From NCBI GenBank assembly GCA_016110215.1, contig JADWQD010000003.1, forward strand, positions 1,798,001 to 1,862,000: a DNA stretch of 64,000 nt. The letters are read 5' to 3'. Of this stretch, positions 22,392 to 32,421 are shown one piece after another. The first letter of the stretch is position 1, and each line of letters starts with the position of its first letter. A program made the translations under genes and the position numbers. The notes below the pieces were generated by a model that saw only the letters and a program-made list of their open reading frames with translations, was not told the DNA's origin and ran no database searches. The DNA is from Capronia americana (Eukaryota > Ascomycota > Eurotiomycetes > Chaetothyriales > Herpotrichiellaceae).

Positions 22392-24157
22392 AATTCTCAG
22401 AAGGACATGAGTAGGGGGCAAGGCAGGGTGTGGGTGCTGTGGTTGAAATATATATCCAAGGACACAACCTGCTGTGCTTTAGATTAGCTACTCTAGTTAG
22501 GCCATGATCAGACCGCATCTTTAGGATCCAGGGAAATCCGGGGGCGAGGAAGGTACGACCGCTGCAAACCCACAGAATTTATGAATCACATGCCTTGATC
22601 AGGTCGATGAGCTTACCTGAAACGTACCGCACACTGATGTTGAGCATACCCTACTTAATAGCGTGGCGTATGCCCGTTAGGTCCATCTAAACCAGAATAC
22701 CTCAACGATCCTCGCTACCGCCGATGCTCTATCTGTTTTACAACCCTGGTCTCGTCGAGGCATGCAACCCGAGAACAGCGAGGCCGTAGGATATATTCGA
22801 CGACGTCGCCATCCTCGCCACAGGCGTCTTCTCTGAGTGTGCGCCAAGTCTGAGCGCATGCTGGACCCGAGGTGTTTGGGGCCAGCGGACTTGAACTGCA
22901 CCGAGATAAGCCAGAGCCGTCATATTCGTCGTTCTCTTCCTCTTGTTAGTGGTTGCGATATGTTGGCTGCTTGAGATACGGACCTGCTTCATTGATCCTG
23001 TCACTGACGTCTCCTTGCTCATGCAAAATACTCGTGAGGGATGTCCGTCCTCGGGGGTTGTCACAGGAAACCCGGCCACGTGAGTTGCTTTGCTGAGTCC
23101 GACTATATGGACTCACGTTCTTAAATTTTTTGGACGCTGGCGATGACAATAAAGAGGATTTACGAACACGCCATGACTACGATGCTTTGCTCACGTACCT
23201 AGCGGTAAAGCAGCCTGAACGAAGCTATCAAGAATTCTGAAAGAGCTGGTTGCGAGTGAGGGCCATGACGGATAATAGTGATAGGACGGTGGAAGTTTTA
23301 AGTAGAATGAAGAGAGAAGAAAAGGAAGAAGGGTGAATAGAGAGAATTAGGGAGGGTAGAGGTATATTTATACCTTTCGATGACGCCCTAGCCTAGCGTA
23401 TTCCCTCCAGCAGCATTATCTCTTCCTGCACCTACCGATTCAAACCTGGTTAACATCCTGCTGCAGCGATCTCAGCCGGCCAACAGAAGCGCCGAGCCAG
23501 GTCAGCACCCGGGAGAAATACACTGGTTGTATATCTAGCTTCAACGCGGAAAGGTGAGCGACCGAGGGCTGTGGTCTGCCTGCACACCACGTCCTGCAAG
23601 ACCGCAGCTGTCGTATTCTATCACGGGCGTGTTTGCCTTCTGATGTGTCACTGTTGGTTTGTTCCTGGCTGGTGATGGCATGTTCACTGCCAGCGAGATG
23701 CTTGGGGGCATAGTCAGAAGCTGCCTGGAGGATGGTGAAGGTCTCGCGGCGAGTGTGTTTCCTTCCGCAACGTTCGTCATTAGGAGCTGACTGCTTCGTA
23801 GGTGCGCTTGACTTGGGATATAGCTAGGCGAAGTCAAAACAGGGGATGCGTTATTCTCCTCTGCAAACCTCTGCCCGTCTTATGCACGAATCCCTGATTG
23901 AAAAGCAGATTCATGAAAGTGTGCTGGGTCCGGCCGCAGACAGGACAGACGACCACGAGACGAATGCAGCCAGCCCAAAGCCATGTATAACCTTCGGAGA
24001 GAAGCGGTGGGGAGCAGGCATGCCTGATGCAGTCCTTGACCGGCGGTGAAATTATTAAAGCCGCTCACTTCTCCTCCTTCCTTTTCTTCCACCCCACTTC
24101 CACTTCTCTTCCTCTCCTCCTTTCGTTACTCGAACATTGTGTCGCGATTCCTCAAAT
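22392..24157. other. Long intergenic region with possible repeat remnant, no gene
   Basis: About 1.77 kb without a convincing gene. Between about 23270 and 23400 lies a purine-rich tract (GAAGAGAGAAGAAAAGGAAG) followed by TATATTTATACC and GACGCCC; this could be a promoter-like piece of a decayed long terminal repeat. From 24066 to 24125 the sequence is almost pure C/T, a common fungal core-promoter or leader feature, directly upstream of the small gene at 24158. Confidence 0.45.
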
Positions 24158-24421
24158 ATGCCCGAAGCACAATCGTACTCCGACGCCGATCTAATTCTCC
24201 ATGATGCTGATTTGGACATCATGGATGAGTACAGCACTGTTGTGGACGGTACTTTGGACATCATGGATGAGTACAACACTGTTGTGGACGGTACTTTGGA
24301 CATGAGGAAGTTCTGCTCGCTCGCGAAGCAGGCTCGACAATTGGAAACCGAGCTCCAGGCCAAACGAGGCGAGATCGACCGCCTTTACGAGCCGGCCGCA
24401 GAAGCAATTCTCGCTACGTAA
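24158..24421 (+). CDS. Small acidic protein with an internal 14-residue tandem repeat
   Basis: An 87-residue frame I do not recognise. The start at 24158 follows a C/T-rich leader, which supports expression. It is acidic at the N-terminus (SDADLILHDADLDIMDE) and contains two nearly identical 14-residue units, LDIMDEYSTVVDGT and LDIMDEYNTVVDGT, then LDM as the beginning of a third. The C-terminal half is a predicted amphipathic helix or coiled coil (ARQLETELQAKRGEIDRLYE). No signal peptide or membrane segment. Its stop lies only 52 bp from the 3' end of the convergent GH31 gene. It may be an orphan gene; a chance frame cannot be excluded. Confidence 0.5.
   Translation: MPEAQSYSDADLILHDADLDIMDEYSTVVDGTLDIMDEYNTVVDGTLDMRKFCSLAKQARQLETELQAKRGEIDRLYEPAAEAILAT
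24212..24295 (+). repeat. 42 bp tandem repeat, 2 copies, inside the small gene
   Basis: Units at 24212-24253 and 24254-24295 differ at one base (AGCACT versus AACACT, Ser to Asn). The first eight bases of a third unit follow. The length is a multiple of three, so the frame is preserved. Confidence 0.95.
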
Positions 24422-24473
24422 AATGCCAGGATGAGGCTTGGGTGGACGACATCGGAGTATGGATATTACCTCG

Positions 24474-26517
24474 TCAACATGATTTGACGAAAAGAGGCAT
24501 GACGTCCAAGGGACAATCGACATCAATGGTCTGCCCGCCATTCAAGGCATCACCGCCCCAATGCGAAACCCATTTCCCACTCTTCACAGGTGGAAGATAA
24601 ACACGAGACTTGGTCTGGCCCGCCTTCAGCACTGGGCAGCACAGGTATTTATCCCCGTACATGTACTGGTCTTCAACCTCCCAGGAAGCAGCGTCATCCG
24701 GAAACTCGTAGAAGAGCGTTCTCATCACAGGACTGCCCTTCTCGTGCGCCTCTTTCATCAGACCTCGAGTATAATCTCGCAATTCCTCCCGGATGGCCAT
24801 GTACTTTTTGCAGATTTCGTACACCTTGGGCCCGTATGACCACACCTCGTTCGTGGCCCCACTACAGCATGTTGCTCCACCCGTCGTGCCCTGCTGTGGT
24901 TGCCGTGGTTCTCGATCACCATGAAGTCGCATGACCGGACAGAAGGTGCCCCATTGGAACCATCTCACAAATAGCTCACGGAAAGCCTCGTCGTTGGGAT
25001 CTCCACCATGAAAGCCCCCAATGTCGGTCGTCCACCACGGTAGGCCCGCGATGCCCATATTCAGCCCTGCGGAAAGTTGATTGCGGAGACTGGACCAGGA
25101 CGAGGCAATATCGCCGCTCCAGACAAGGGCACCATATTTCTGACTACCGGCCCAGGCACACCTGAGGAGATTGACAATGTTGTTCTGGCCCTCCTTCTGC
25201 ATGCCTTCAAAGAAGGTTCGTGCGTAGTCGCGCGGGTAAATATTTCCAATGCTCAAGTTAGAGCCCAGGTGGTATCGATAATTGTCGAAATCGTAGGCAT
25301 TGTATTCGGGCTCGGCCTCGTCAAGCCAGAAGACCCGTATACCTTTGGAATAATAGTTCTTTTTGGCCTTGTCCCAGAGATAATCTCGGGCTCCGGGGTG
25401 TGTGGCGTCGTAATGGAGTGATTCGCCCTGGAAATCCATGGCGGTAGGGATACCACGATCCGTCCGAATCAAGTACCCACGTTCCAACATCTCCTGGAAG
25501 TTCTCGGATTTCTTGTCAACCGTGGGCCAGATAGACACCATCAACTCAATCTTCAGGTCCTGTAATTCTTTAACCATAGCATCTGTCACGGTATTAGTGG
25601 GTGAAATTAAATAGATATGCGAGAGCGACGCACTCACCAGGATCCGGCCAGTAGGTAGGGTCGAATTTCCATTCCCCTTGTTTCGGCCAATGAAAGAAGT
25701 CGATGACAATGAGATCGATCGGAAGCTGCCGCTTTCTGTATTCGCGTGCCACGCTCAACAGCTCTTCCTGGGTCTGGTAGCGGAGTTTACATTGCCAAAA
25801 GCCTAGACCGTACTCGGGCATCATGGGTACTTTGCCCGTTGCGTCACCGTACGACTGGATGATCTCCGCAGGCGACTGTCTGACAGTTATCCAGTAATCC
25901 AAGACTTTGCTCGAGTATGCTTCAAAGCTCATGATATTGTTTCCTAGCACAGCTCGCCCGACTGAGGGGTTGTTCCACAAAATGCCATAGCCCAGCGACG
26001 AAAGGGCAAATGGAACACTGGCCTGCGAATTCCGGTGGGCGAGCTCCAGATCGCTGCCTTTAAGATTCAAATTGGGCTGTTGATATTGACCCATCCCGAA
26101 GATCTTCTCCTTGTGACTGCGGCTCTCGAATCTGGCCGTGATGTGATATGATTCAGTTCCCATGATCGGCTTGAATTCGCGCGCTTCCACTTCCAGCGCG
26201 CTGCACTTGGGATCAAGCAGGTCTCTGCGGTGGCGGGAGTATTCCTCGAGTAGCAGGTCACCTTTGGCATTCCAGACCGTCAACTTGCCGAGCTTGCTCA
26301 CCACCACTTTGATCTGGCCGTTGACAATGCTGGCCGACCCATCCTGGATTGTGATGGACGGCGTCGTCTTTGCTGGGCTTAGAAGGGCCCAGTCTTCCTT
26401 TGGCAGTGATGAACTTTTTGTGGCCCGAACGCGCATTGAGTCAGGACCCCAGCTCTCGATCGAAAGGATCTCGGGGCCGTAAGCGTATATAAGTCGATGA
26501 CCCTCTTGGTGAAACAT
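24474..26517 (-). CDS. Glycoside hydrolase family 31, alpha-xylosidase/alpha-glucosidase type, cytosolic
   Basis: Removes alpha-linked xylose or glucose from the non-reducing end of oligosaccharides by a retaining mechanism. Exons on the minus strand are 26517-25638 and 25582-24474 (55 bp intron), giving 662 residues. There is no signal peptide (MFHQEGHRLIYAYG), so it should act inside the cell on imported sugars. Conserved elements: the N-terminal beta-domain, GKVPMMPEYGLGFWQ leading the barrel, the nucleophile segment VFWLDEAEPEYN (Asp), the acid/base segment LVWSGDIASSW (Asp), and the later barrel motifs WWTTDIGGF, MRLHGDREPR and RTLFYEFPDD. WLDEAEPE resembles the XylS-like alpha-xylosidase branch more than classical maltases. 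The protein stops at PLFVKSC, where many relatives continue into a distal beta-domain, so it may be truncated. It diverges from the zinc-finger regulator gene. Confidence 0.9.
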
Positions 26518-27499
26518 CTTGACGTGCTCTCGGCCGCTCTAGGATATTTCAACGATAGCTGCCGGCTGCCAGATGCCGAGAAGACGCATGTCGCCGCAAC
26601 GACAATTTCGGAATTCCATTGTTGCAGTTTAAATATCTTGACTCCATGATGGCATCCCGATCCACGTCCAAACCAAGTCAAGCGAGGAATGTCCGACGGG
26701 GTCGGAGATTCACGTCGGTACACTGTGGGATCACTGACCCTGTGGATGCTATGATGCTTTCAGGATGCATGAGCCGTATGTGGTGCTGCATAGGGTGTGC
26801 TGAGGGATCGAGGGGACAACCAGTTCTTTGCGTCTATTCATGGTTCGATGGGTTTTGGCTATTATTTCGAGGCCTAAGGGATCCTCCGGGGTAAAACCCC
26901 CCCGGGACCCCGTCGGGACCCCGTCGGAACCCCGTCGATGCATTACGAAAGAAAGTAGGTGGCGGAAGCCCGGGGAATTCCCGCTCCGTAGAAGTTCGTG
27001 CAGTAATATCCATAGCGTATAGGTACATCACGTGATGCCAAGAGATAGACAAGCTTCTGATTGGATTTGGGTAAATTCCGGAAATCCACCAATTTGGTTC
27101 GCTTGTACCGCCGTCACGTGGTCCTTTCTTATTTGCAGGTGAGCTGTGCCTCTGTCGAAACAAAGCCCTCCTCCTCCACAATCTTGCTTGCAGTTTCCCG
27201 TAGCAACGCACAAGTGGTGTAAGTCGCATGACACATGGTCCGGTGATTTACATGGTCAAGCAAGGTCCGGGAAACAAGCATTCACCACATGCCCAATTCA
27301 AGTTATTGGTGCCTCCACATCAGCCCCAGATGCTCAACTGACCCGCGGCTCGCTTGGATCAGTCGGCGGTCGCCGCGACGCTGATTCGCGCATTTCTCAA
27401 CTCCAGCCATCGGAAGGAGGACGAACCTGAGGATTGCTAACACAGGGCGATTGCGTCCGCCTGGAAGGAACTTTCCACGCCCAGATCCTTCCCTAGGCA
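26518..27499. promoter_or_regulatory. Shared divergent promoter of GH31 and the zinc-finger regulator
   Basis: A 982 bp region between two outward genes. It contains a CreA-type box (CCGGGG, 26886-26891) immediately before a GC-rich triple repeat at 26904-26936. Several CACGTG-related hexamers (ATCACGTGAT near 27028, TCACGTGG near 27114) could be bHLH sites. No gene is visible. Confidence 0.5.
26904..26936 (+). repeat. 11 bp GC-rich tandem repeat, 3 copies
   Basis: GGGACCCCGTC at 26904-26914 and 26915-26925, then GGAACCCCGTC at 26926-26936. It sits within the GH31/regulator intergenic region. Confidence 0.9.
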
Positions 27500-30400
27500 A
27501 TGCAAAGTGACGACCGGAGAGTCACAGAGCAGGCGAAACCACAATACGAGTGCCTAGTCTGCCAGAGAAGGTTCGTCAGGAAGGAACATCTGCGACGACA
27601 TCAGACGCTTCACACCAAAGAGAAGCCCTATCATTGTCCGATATGTGGGAAACATTTCTCCCGCGCGTAAGTCCACTCTCGAGGGCTGAGCGCCTTCGAG
27701 GTTTTGTTTGATCCCGCCCGTTGCTAATGGCCATCTCAGTGATACAATGGCTCGCCACGCTACTTTCCACAGCCAGGAGGACAAAGTGGCGAGTGCAGGA
27801 GCAAGGGCCTGCAATCAATGCGCTTCCTCCCATGTGCGATGTTCACGAGGAAGGCCCTGCCATCGTTGCGTGACGCGAAGATTTACATGTGAATATACTG
27901 TCTCGAACCGTCTTGACGCACTTTCTCCTGCTCACGGTGAACCCAACCAAAACGGTTCATATGTACAGGTGGAAAACGCGGTGGGACAGACAGTCTCGAA
28001 CAGTGCGCCGAGCGGTCCATTGTTTGACTCTGCAATGTCAAATGTCACAGCCGATTTTGCCTTGCCAGATCCAGTGCCGTCGGTACTTGTCCAAACACCT
28101 AGAGCCTGTGATGATGCCTATCTCCCCGATCCTGGATTCAGTGGCGACTTCAGCCAGCAAGTACTTTCTTCGAATTGGTGGTCCCCAAATTTGGACGACA
28201 CAGCAAACTGGCAGATCATGCAGGAGTTGATGTCCACCAATATCTTTCCGCAAGTCGATGCGCAGATGTTTGGCAGTGGACCTGCCTGCAGCGTGGTGAA
28301 TATGCCTGTGTCTGCTTCGATACAAGACCAACGAGCCACTGCCGTCCTAGGAGACCCTGCGATCGCAGAAACTCTTACGGGGCTGCCGTTCCCTTCGGAC
28401 AGTGCATGTCAGAGCTCCGTGGCAACGAGTAGTGAAACTCAGTCTACCTCCGGGGTCACAGTTGGACGGTATTACGTGGACGGGGTGAGAGCAAGGACAG
28501 CGTTTCCAGGCCGCTTTCATGATCGACAATCAATAGCAAGTCCATGTTCCGTGTCTACCGACTCTGCGTTGCTGTCATCTAACTTAGCGACATTGTCGTC
28601 GAGTGACTTTTTGTCGCCAAACGGCTACAACACTATCCGAGACAACCTCCTAAGAGAAACCTCGCTTCAAAATAAGGAAAAAATTCTGTCATGGTTTCCA
28701 ACATTGCCGGAAATGAGTTGGCACATCCGGGCATATTTTGAAAAGTTCCACCCCACCATCCCTTTCCTTCGAAAAGCCATCTTTCAGGGCTCCGAGCCAT
28801 ATTGGCTCCTGACCTTCGCAGTGGCAACAGTCGGTGCCCAATACATCATGCCTGGATCTGCCTGGAAAATGCGGAACATGCTAGATGAAGCATTGCAACG
28901 CCATTTTGATGCTTCTCATTGGCGTGGCGGAGCACCTTCTGGGAATTTCGGTTTCGTCAGCCATTCCGGCAGGATTTCGTACCTTGGTCTACAAGTGGTT
29001 CAGGCTGCTATTCTCAACACGCTTGTGATGTTGCATTCCGGCGGCGAGGAGACAACGGACAGCGCGCTTCTCGAAAAGGCTCGACTTGTCGAACTGTGCG
29101 ACTCCAAGAACATGCTCAATGTTGCCCGAGAGCCCCATAAATGGAGGCAAGAGAACACGGCGGACGGGAAGGTCAAGGAGTGGCTTGAGCACCAGGCTTT
29201 TCTACGGATTGGCTTGATGATTTGGGTGAGTCCTCACTTTTTGAAGAACCACCTTTGTGCTAATGAAATTGCGCGATCGACAGCTGCTGGACGCCATCTT
29301 CTCGTACGAGGTGAATAGTCAGCCCCGAATGACCCTCCTTCCGCCCGACACACCATTGCCCTGCTCGGAAGAGACTTGGGAATCCCCTTCTGAAGCGTCA
29401 ATTGCCACAGAAGAGTCCGATACTGGTGCGTTCACCGTTGCGGCAATGAGCTGACAGAACATTCTGACAAGTACCCGAGTAGTCTCGTTCTCTCATGCCC
29501 TTGAGATACTGTATATGGAGAAGAAGCTGCCCAAGTTAACAAGTGACTTCGCTCATGTCTTACTCATTCACGCTATATGCCGCAGGACAAAGGACGTGTT
29601 CTTTCAAGCTCAATCTCAGCTTTCTTTCTGGACACCGAGTGCAGCTGTCCAGTCTCGCATTCCAACACCGACAACCGAGGAAACTTGGCCACCTTCCCAC
29701 GAAATGTGCGTGAAATGGCGGAACAGTGCTTGTGACAGTCTGGACATACTGCACTGGAAAGCCAATGGCAGGATCGCCGAATCTGCAGGCTGGGAACACC
29801 CCACCGTCTTGCATTTGCATCTGGCTCGGCTGATCATCCTCACACCCACGGTTCATCTGCAGACGGTGGCCGCAAACCCCATGATTCTAGGAAATCCTGG
29901 CGCCTCCACTTCGCGGGACGGCGCTGCCACACGACGTGAAACAGCGCGAAAACACCTCATAAAATGGGCAAGTCAAGATCAGCACAAAGCAAGACTATCT
30001 GTGATCCACGCCGGGGCTCTTTACTGGCACATTCGCCGTTACAGTGTCGACAACGTGCTAGAGCCCTTTGCCGCGTACATGGCTACGTTGGTCCTCTGGG
30101 CTTACAGTGTGGTGTTGGTGTCTACGAGGTCCAGTACTCTACATGGTCACGTCTCGACCGGGGACATGGATCTTGACTCGCGCTCTAATCCCCCGCGTTC
30201 TGTTGACACACGAGTTCAGCCAGAAAGCCTAGTGGACGAGGCCGAGATCGAGCCCTCGCTGATATATATCGATAGACCATGCGACGACGAGATGGTGCAG
30301 AACTTTGCACGCGTGGGCAACAAAATGACGGCGCGCATGCGCGGTATCCGTGACATTTCCGCACAGGGAGCGCCGAAGAGGATCCTCCAGGAGGGCATAT

Positions 30401-30543
30401 GTCTTCTGAGAAGTACGACGGGCAACCCCGAATCTAAGAGTCGGGCGTTCCGTGCGCCGCAGCAGGAAGACTCACCTCACGTTTGGGGGATTCAGAAGCA
30501 GTATTTGGAATCATTGGCCTGGTTGGAAAGCAAAAGCGGATGA
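27500..30543 (+). CDS. Transcription factor with two C2H2 fingers plus a Zn2Cys6 cluster
   Basis: Four exons (27500-27666, 27740-29225, 29284-29425, 29483-30543) give 951 residues. Near residues 18-70 are two classical fingers: CLVC...HLRRHQTLH and CPIC...TMARHATFH, the second interrupted by the first intron. Straight after comes a fungal binuclear cluster with exact C-x2-C-x6-C-x5-C-x2-C-x6-C spacing, from CNQC to CHRC and ending RRFTCEY. The middle is low-complexity, then the Fungal_trans-type helical domain (WHIRAYFEKFHPTIPFLRK; LGLQVVQAAILNTLVMLHSG; WLEHQAFLRIGLMIW). The exon 3/4 junction (donor GTGCGT at 29426, acceptor TAG at 29482) is the least certain; it was chosen because it is the only one that keeps frame with a usable branch site. 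Its place between hydrolase and permease suggests it is the local pathway activator (inference). Confidence 0.88.
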
Positions 30544-30777
30544 CAGGCCTGCGGCCCAACAGCCCGGCGTTTTTATTGTGTACAACAACATTACGCTTTC
30601 TCAGGAGCAGAACCCATGGTTGCATTCGTGATGTCAGCATTTTCCGGTTCTCACTTGAACAATCCGCACTATCCCTCCACCCCCCGTCCGCCTCCCCCGG
30701 GAGAGCGCGGACCATCCATATCAAAAAGCCCCTTAACGCACCACGCAACCAATAAAGCGGCGGCCCCGGGAGACTCA

Positions 30778-32421
30778 CTAGATTGCTTTCAAGCGTGCTT
30801 CGCCGTTGGCCGCGTAGGCGTCGACCTGGTATTTTGGAAATTCCCTCGATTTGACCTTTTCCAAGAACAGGATGTCGATCTCTTCGAAAGTCCGGTTTCT
30901 CGTTTCGGGAAGTCTGAAGAAGGCCCAGATAAAGAAGAAGAAGCAGGTGCCCGCCCAGAAGTAGCCTGCTTTTCCTTTCCAATTGCCTTCGGTGGGGTTT
31001 ACCATGTATGGATAGATGACGTTGCCGACCACCTGGGAAATGTAATAAGCGACACGCGACAGGCAAATGCTCTTGTTCCGCAGGCTCGACGAAGGAATCT
31101 CGGAGATGATGGCGTAACAGACGGGGCCGACCGTCAAGTAGTAGGCGAGCATCCAGGCCAGGACCAGACCGGCTTGAACGAAGCTGCTGGCCGACGAGGA
31201 CGATGCCGAGGCAACGATTCCGACAATGAGCAGCAGCGCGGCCAACAGGCCCAGGCCCCAGACGTAGAGGGTGCGACGGCCGATATGGCCCAGGAGGAAC
31301 CACGAGATGATGGTGCCGATCGAGGCCAGACCGAGGCCGCCGACCGAGAAGTCGAAGGACACAGAGGGATCCAGCCCGGCCTGGACGAAGAAATAGGCCG
31401 GCGTCCCGCCCAGGGAGGAGCCACACCAGATCTGCGCGGCGAAGGTCATGCAGACGATTTCGGTGCGGCGCAGGTCCACGCCACGGAAGCAGTCCCAATA
31501 GCTCGTGCCGGTCTCAGCCTCCTCCTCGATGCTGTTGGTGTGGAGGATCAGCGCGACGGTGCTGACGGCGGTCTCATGCGTGGCTCGGGACAGGCGTTTG
31601 ATGGACCGGATGGCCTCTTCGTGGCGATGGCGGTGGACCAGCCACCAAGGCGATTCCGGGGCGAACCACAGCACGATAAACAGAGGGATCGGCCAGGCCC
31701 ACTGGATCGCAAACGGGATGCGATACGCCCATTGATCGGTGCCGTTGACGAAACCTCGCAGCACGCCGGCGGCGATCAACTGGCCAAACGCCCAGCACAA
31801 ATTCACGTAGACGGTGAGATAGCCTCGCAGGGCCAACGGGCACACTTCCGAGGCGTAGGCCGGGGCCATGGTGGCAAAGACGCCCCAGGGGATTCCACAA
31901 AGAATGAGCCCGGCCTCCAACATCCCCAGCGACGTGGCGAAGAAGAGCAAGAAGATGAAGGCGGTGATGGCGATCAACGATAACAGTAGCACCTTGCGAT
32001 AGCCGTAGTGGTGGCTGAAGTAGCCATTGCCCAAGGCTCCGAAGATGGCGCCCACTGTCGGGGCGCAACTGAGAGCCGATTGCCAGGGGCCTGGGACTTG
32101 GTAGGAGCCGTCGGCGAGAAGACGGCCAAAGCGCTCTCCAAACGCTGGTTGCGCGAAGAGGGAGGTGACGAGGACGATGTCGTAGCCCTCCATGATGATC
32201 GCCGTCGAGACCATGATGGACCAGAAGACGGCCTTGGGGTATTTGCGCAACGCCTCTTTCAGGCTCAGGTTGTGCTCGATCAGCGTGGCCTCTCGCGCAT
32301 TTTGATTGATGTCTTGCTTCTCGGATGGCGGGGCCGCGTTTTCGAGATGTGCATCCACGTCCGTGGGCACGAGGTCTTCGGTGCCTCCCATGGTAGCTCT
32401 GTTGTCTTGGATTCCGATCAC
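30778..32421 (-). CDS. MFS sugar porter, alpha-glucoside/maltose permease type
   Basis: Single-exon, 547-residue proton-coupled sugar transporter of the plasma membrane with 12 predicted membrane segments. Signatures: MEGYDIVLVTSLFAQPAF in segment 1, YGYRKVLLLS as the loop 2-3 motif, YASEVCPLALRGYLTVYVNL and CWAFGQLIAAGVLRG, which are very close to maltose/alpha-glucoside permeases (Mal/Agt1 group), PESPWWLVHRH in the central loop, and PETRNRTFEEIDILF at the end. The N-terminal 50 residues are charged and cytosolic. It is convergent with the zinc-finger regulator (234 bp apart) and divergent from the secreted glycosidase gene (1.1 kb apart), as expected for uptake of that enzyme's products. 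The exact sugar cannot be read from sequence. Codons are GC-rich compared with flanking DNA. Confidence 0.92.
   Translation of the reverse strand: MIGIQDNRATMGGTEDLVPTDVDAHLENAAPPSEKQDINQNAREATLIEHNLSLKEALRKYPKAVFWSIMVSTAIIMEGYDIVLVTSLFAQPAFGERFGRLLADGSYQVPGPWQSALSCAPTVGAIFGALGNGYFSHHYGYRKVLLLSLIAITAFIFLLFFATSLGMLEAGLILCGIPWGVFATMAPAYASEVCPLALRGYLTVYVNLCWAFGQLIAAGVLRGFVNGTDQWAYRIPFAIQWAWPIPLFIVLWFAPESPWWLVHRHRHEEAIRSIKRLSRATHETAVSTVALILHTNSIEEEAETGTSYWDCFRGVDLRRTEIVCMTFAAQIWCGSSLGGTPAYFFVQAGLDPSVSFDFSVGGLGLASIGTIISWFLLGHIGRRTLYVWGLGLLAALLLIVGIVASASSSSASSFVQAGLVLAWMLAYYLTVGPVCYAIISEIPSSSLRNKSICLSRVAYYISQVVGNVIYPYMVNPTEGNWKGKAGYFWAGTCFFFFIWAFFRLPETRNRTFEEIDILFLEKVKSREFPKYQVDAYAANGEARLKAI

Noticed and set aside
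30616..31983. 455-codon plus-strand frame
   Set aside because: Antisense shadow of the GC-rich permease gene, whose minus-strand product has full sugar-porter motifs.
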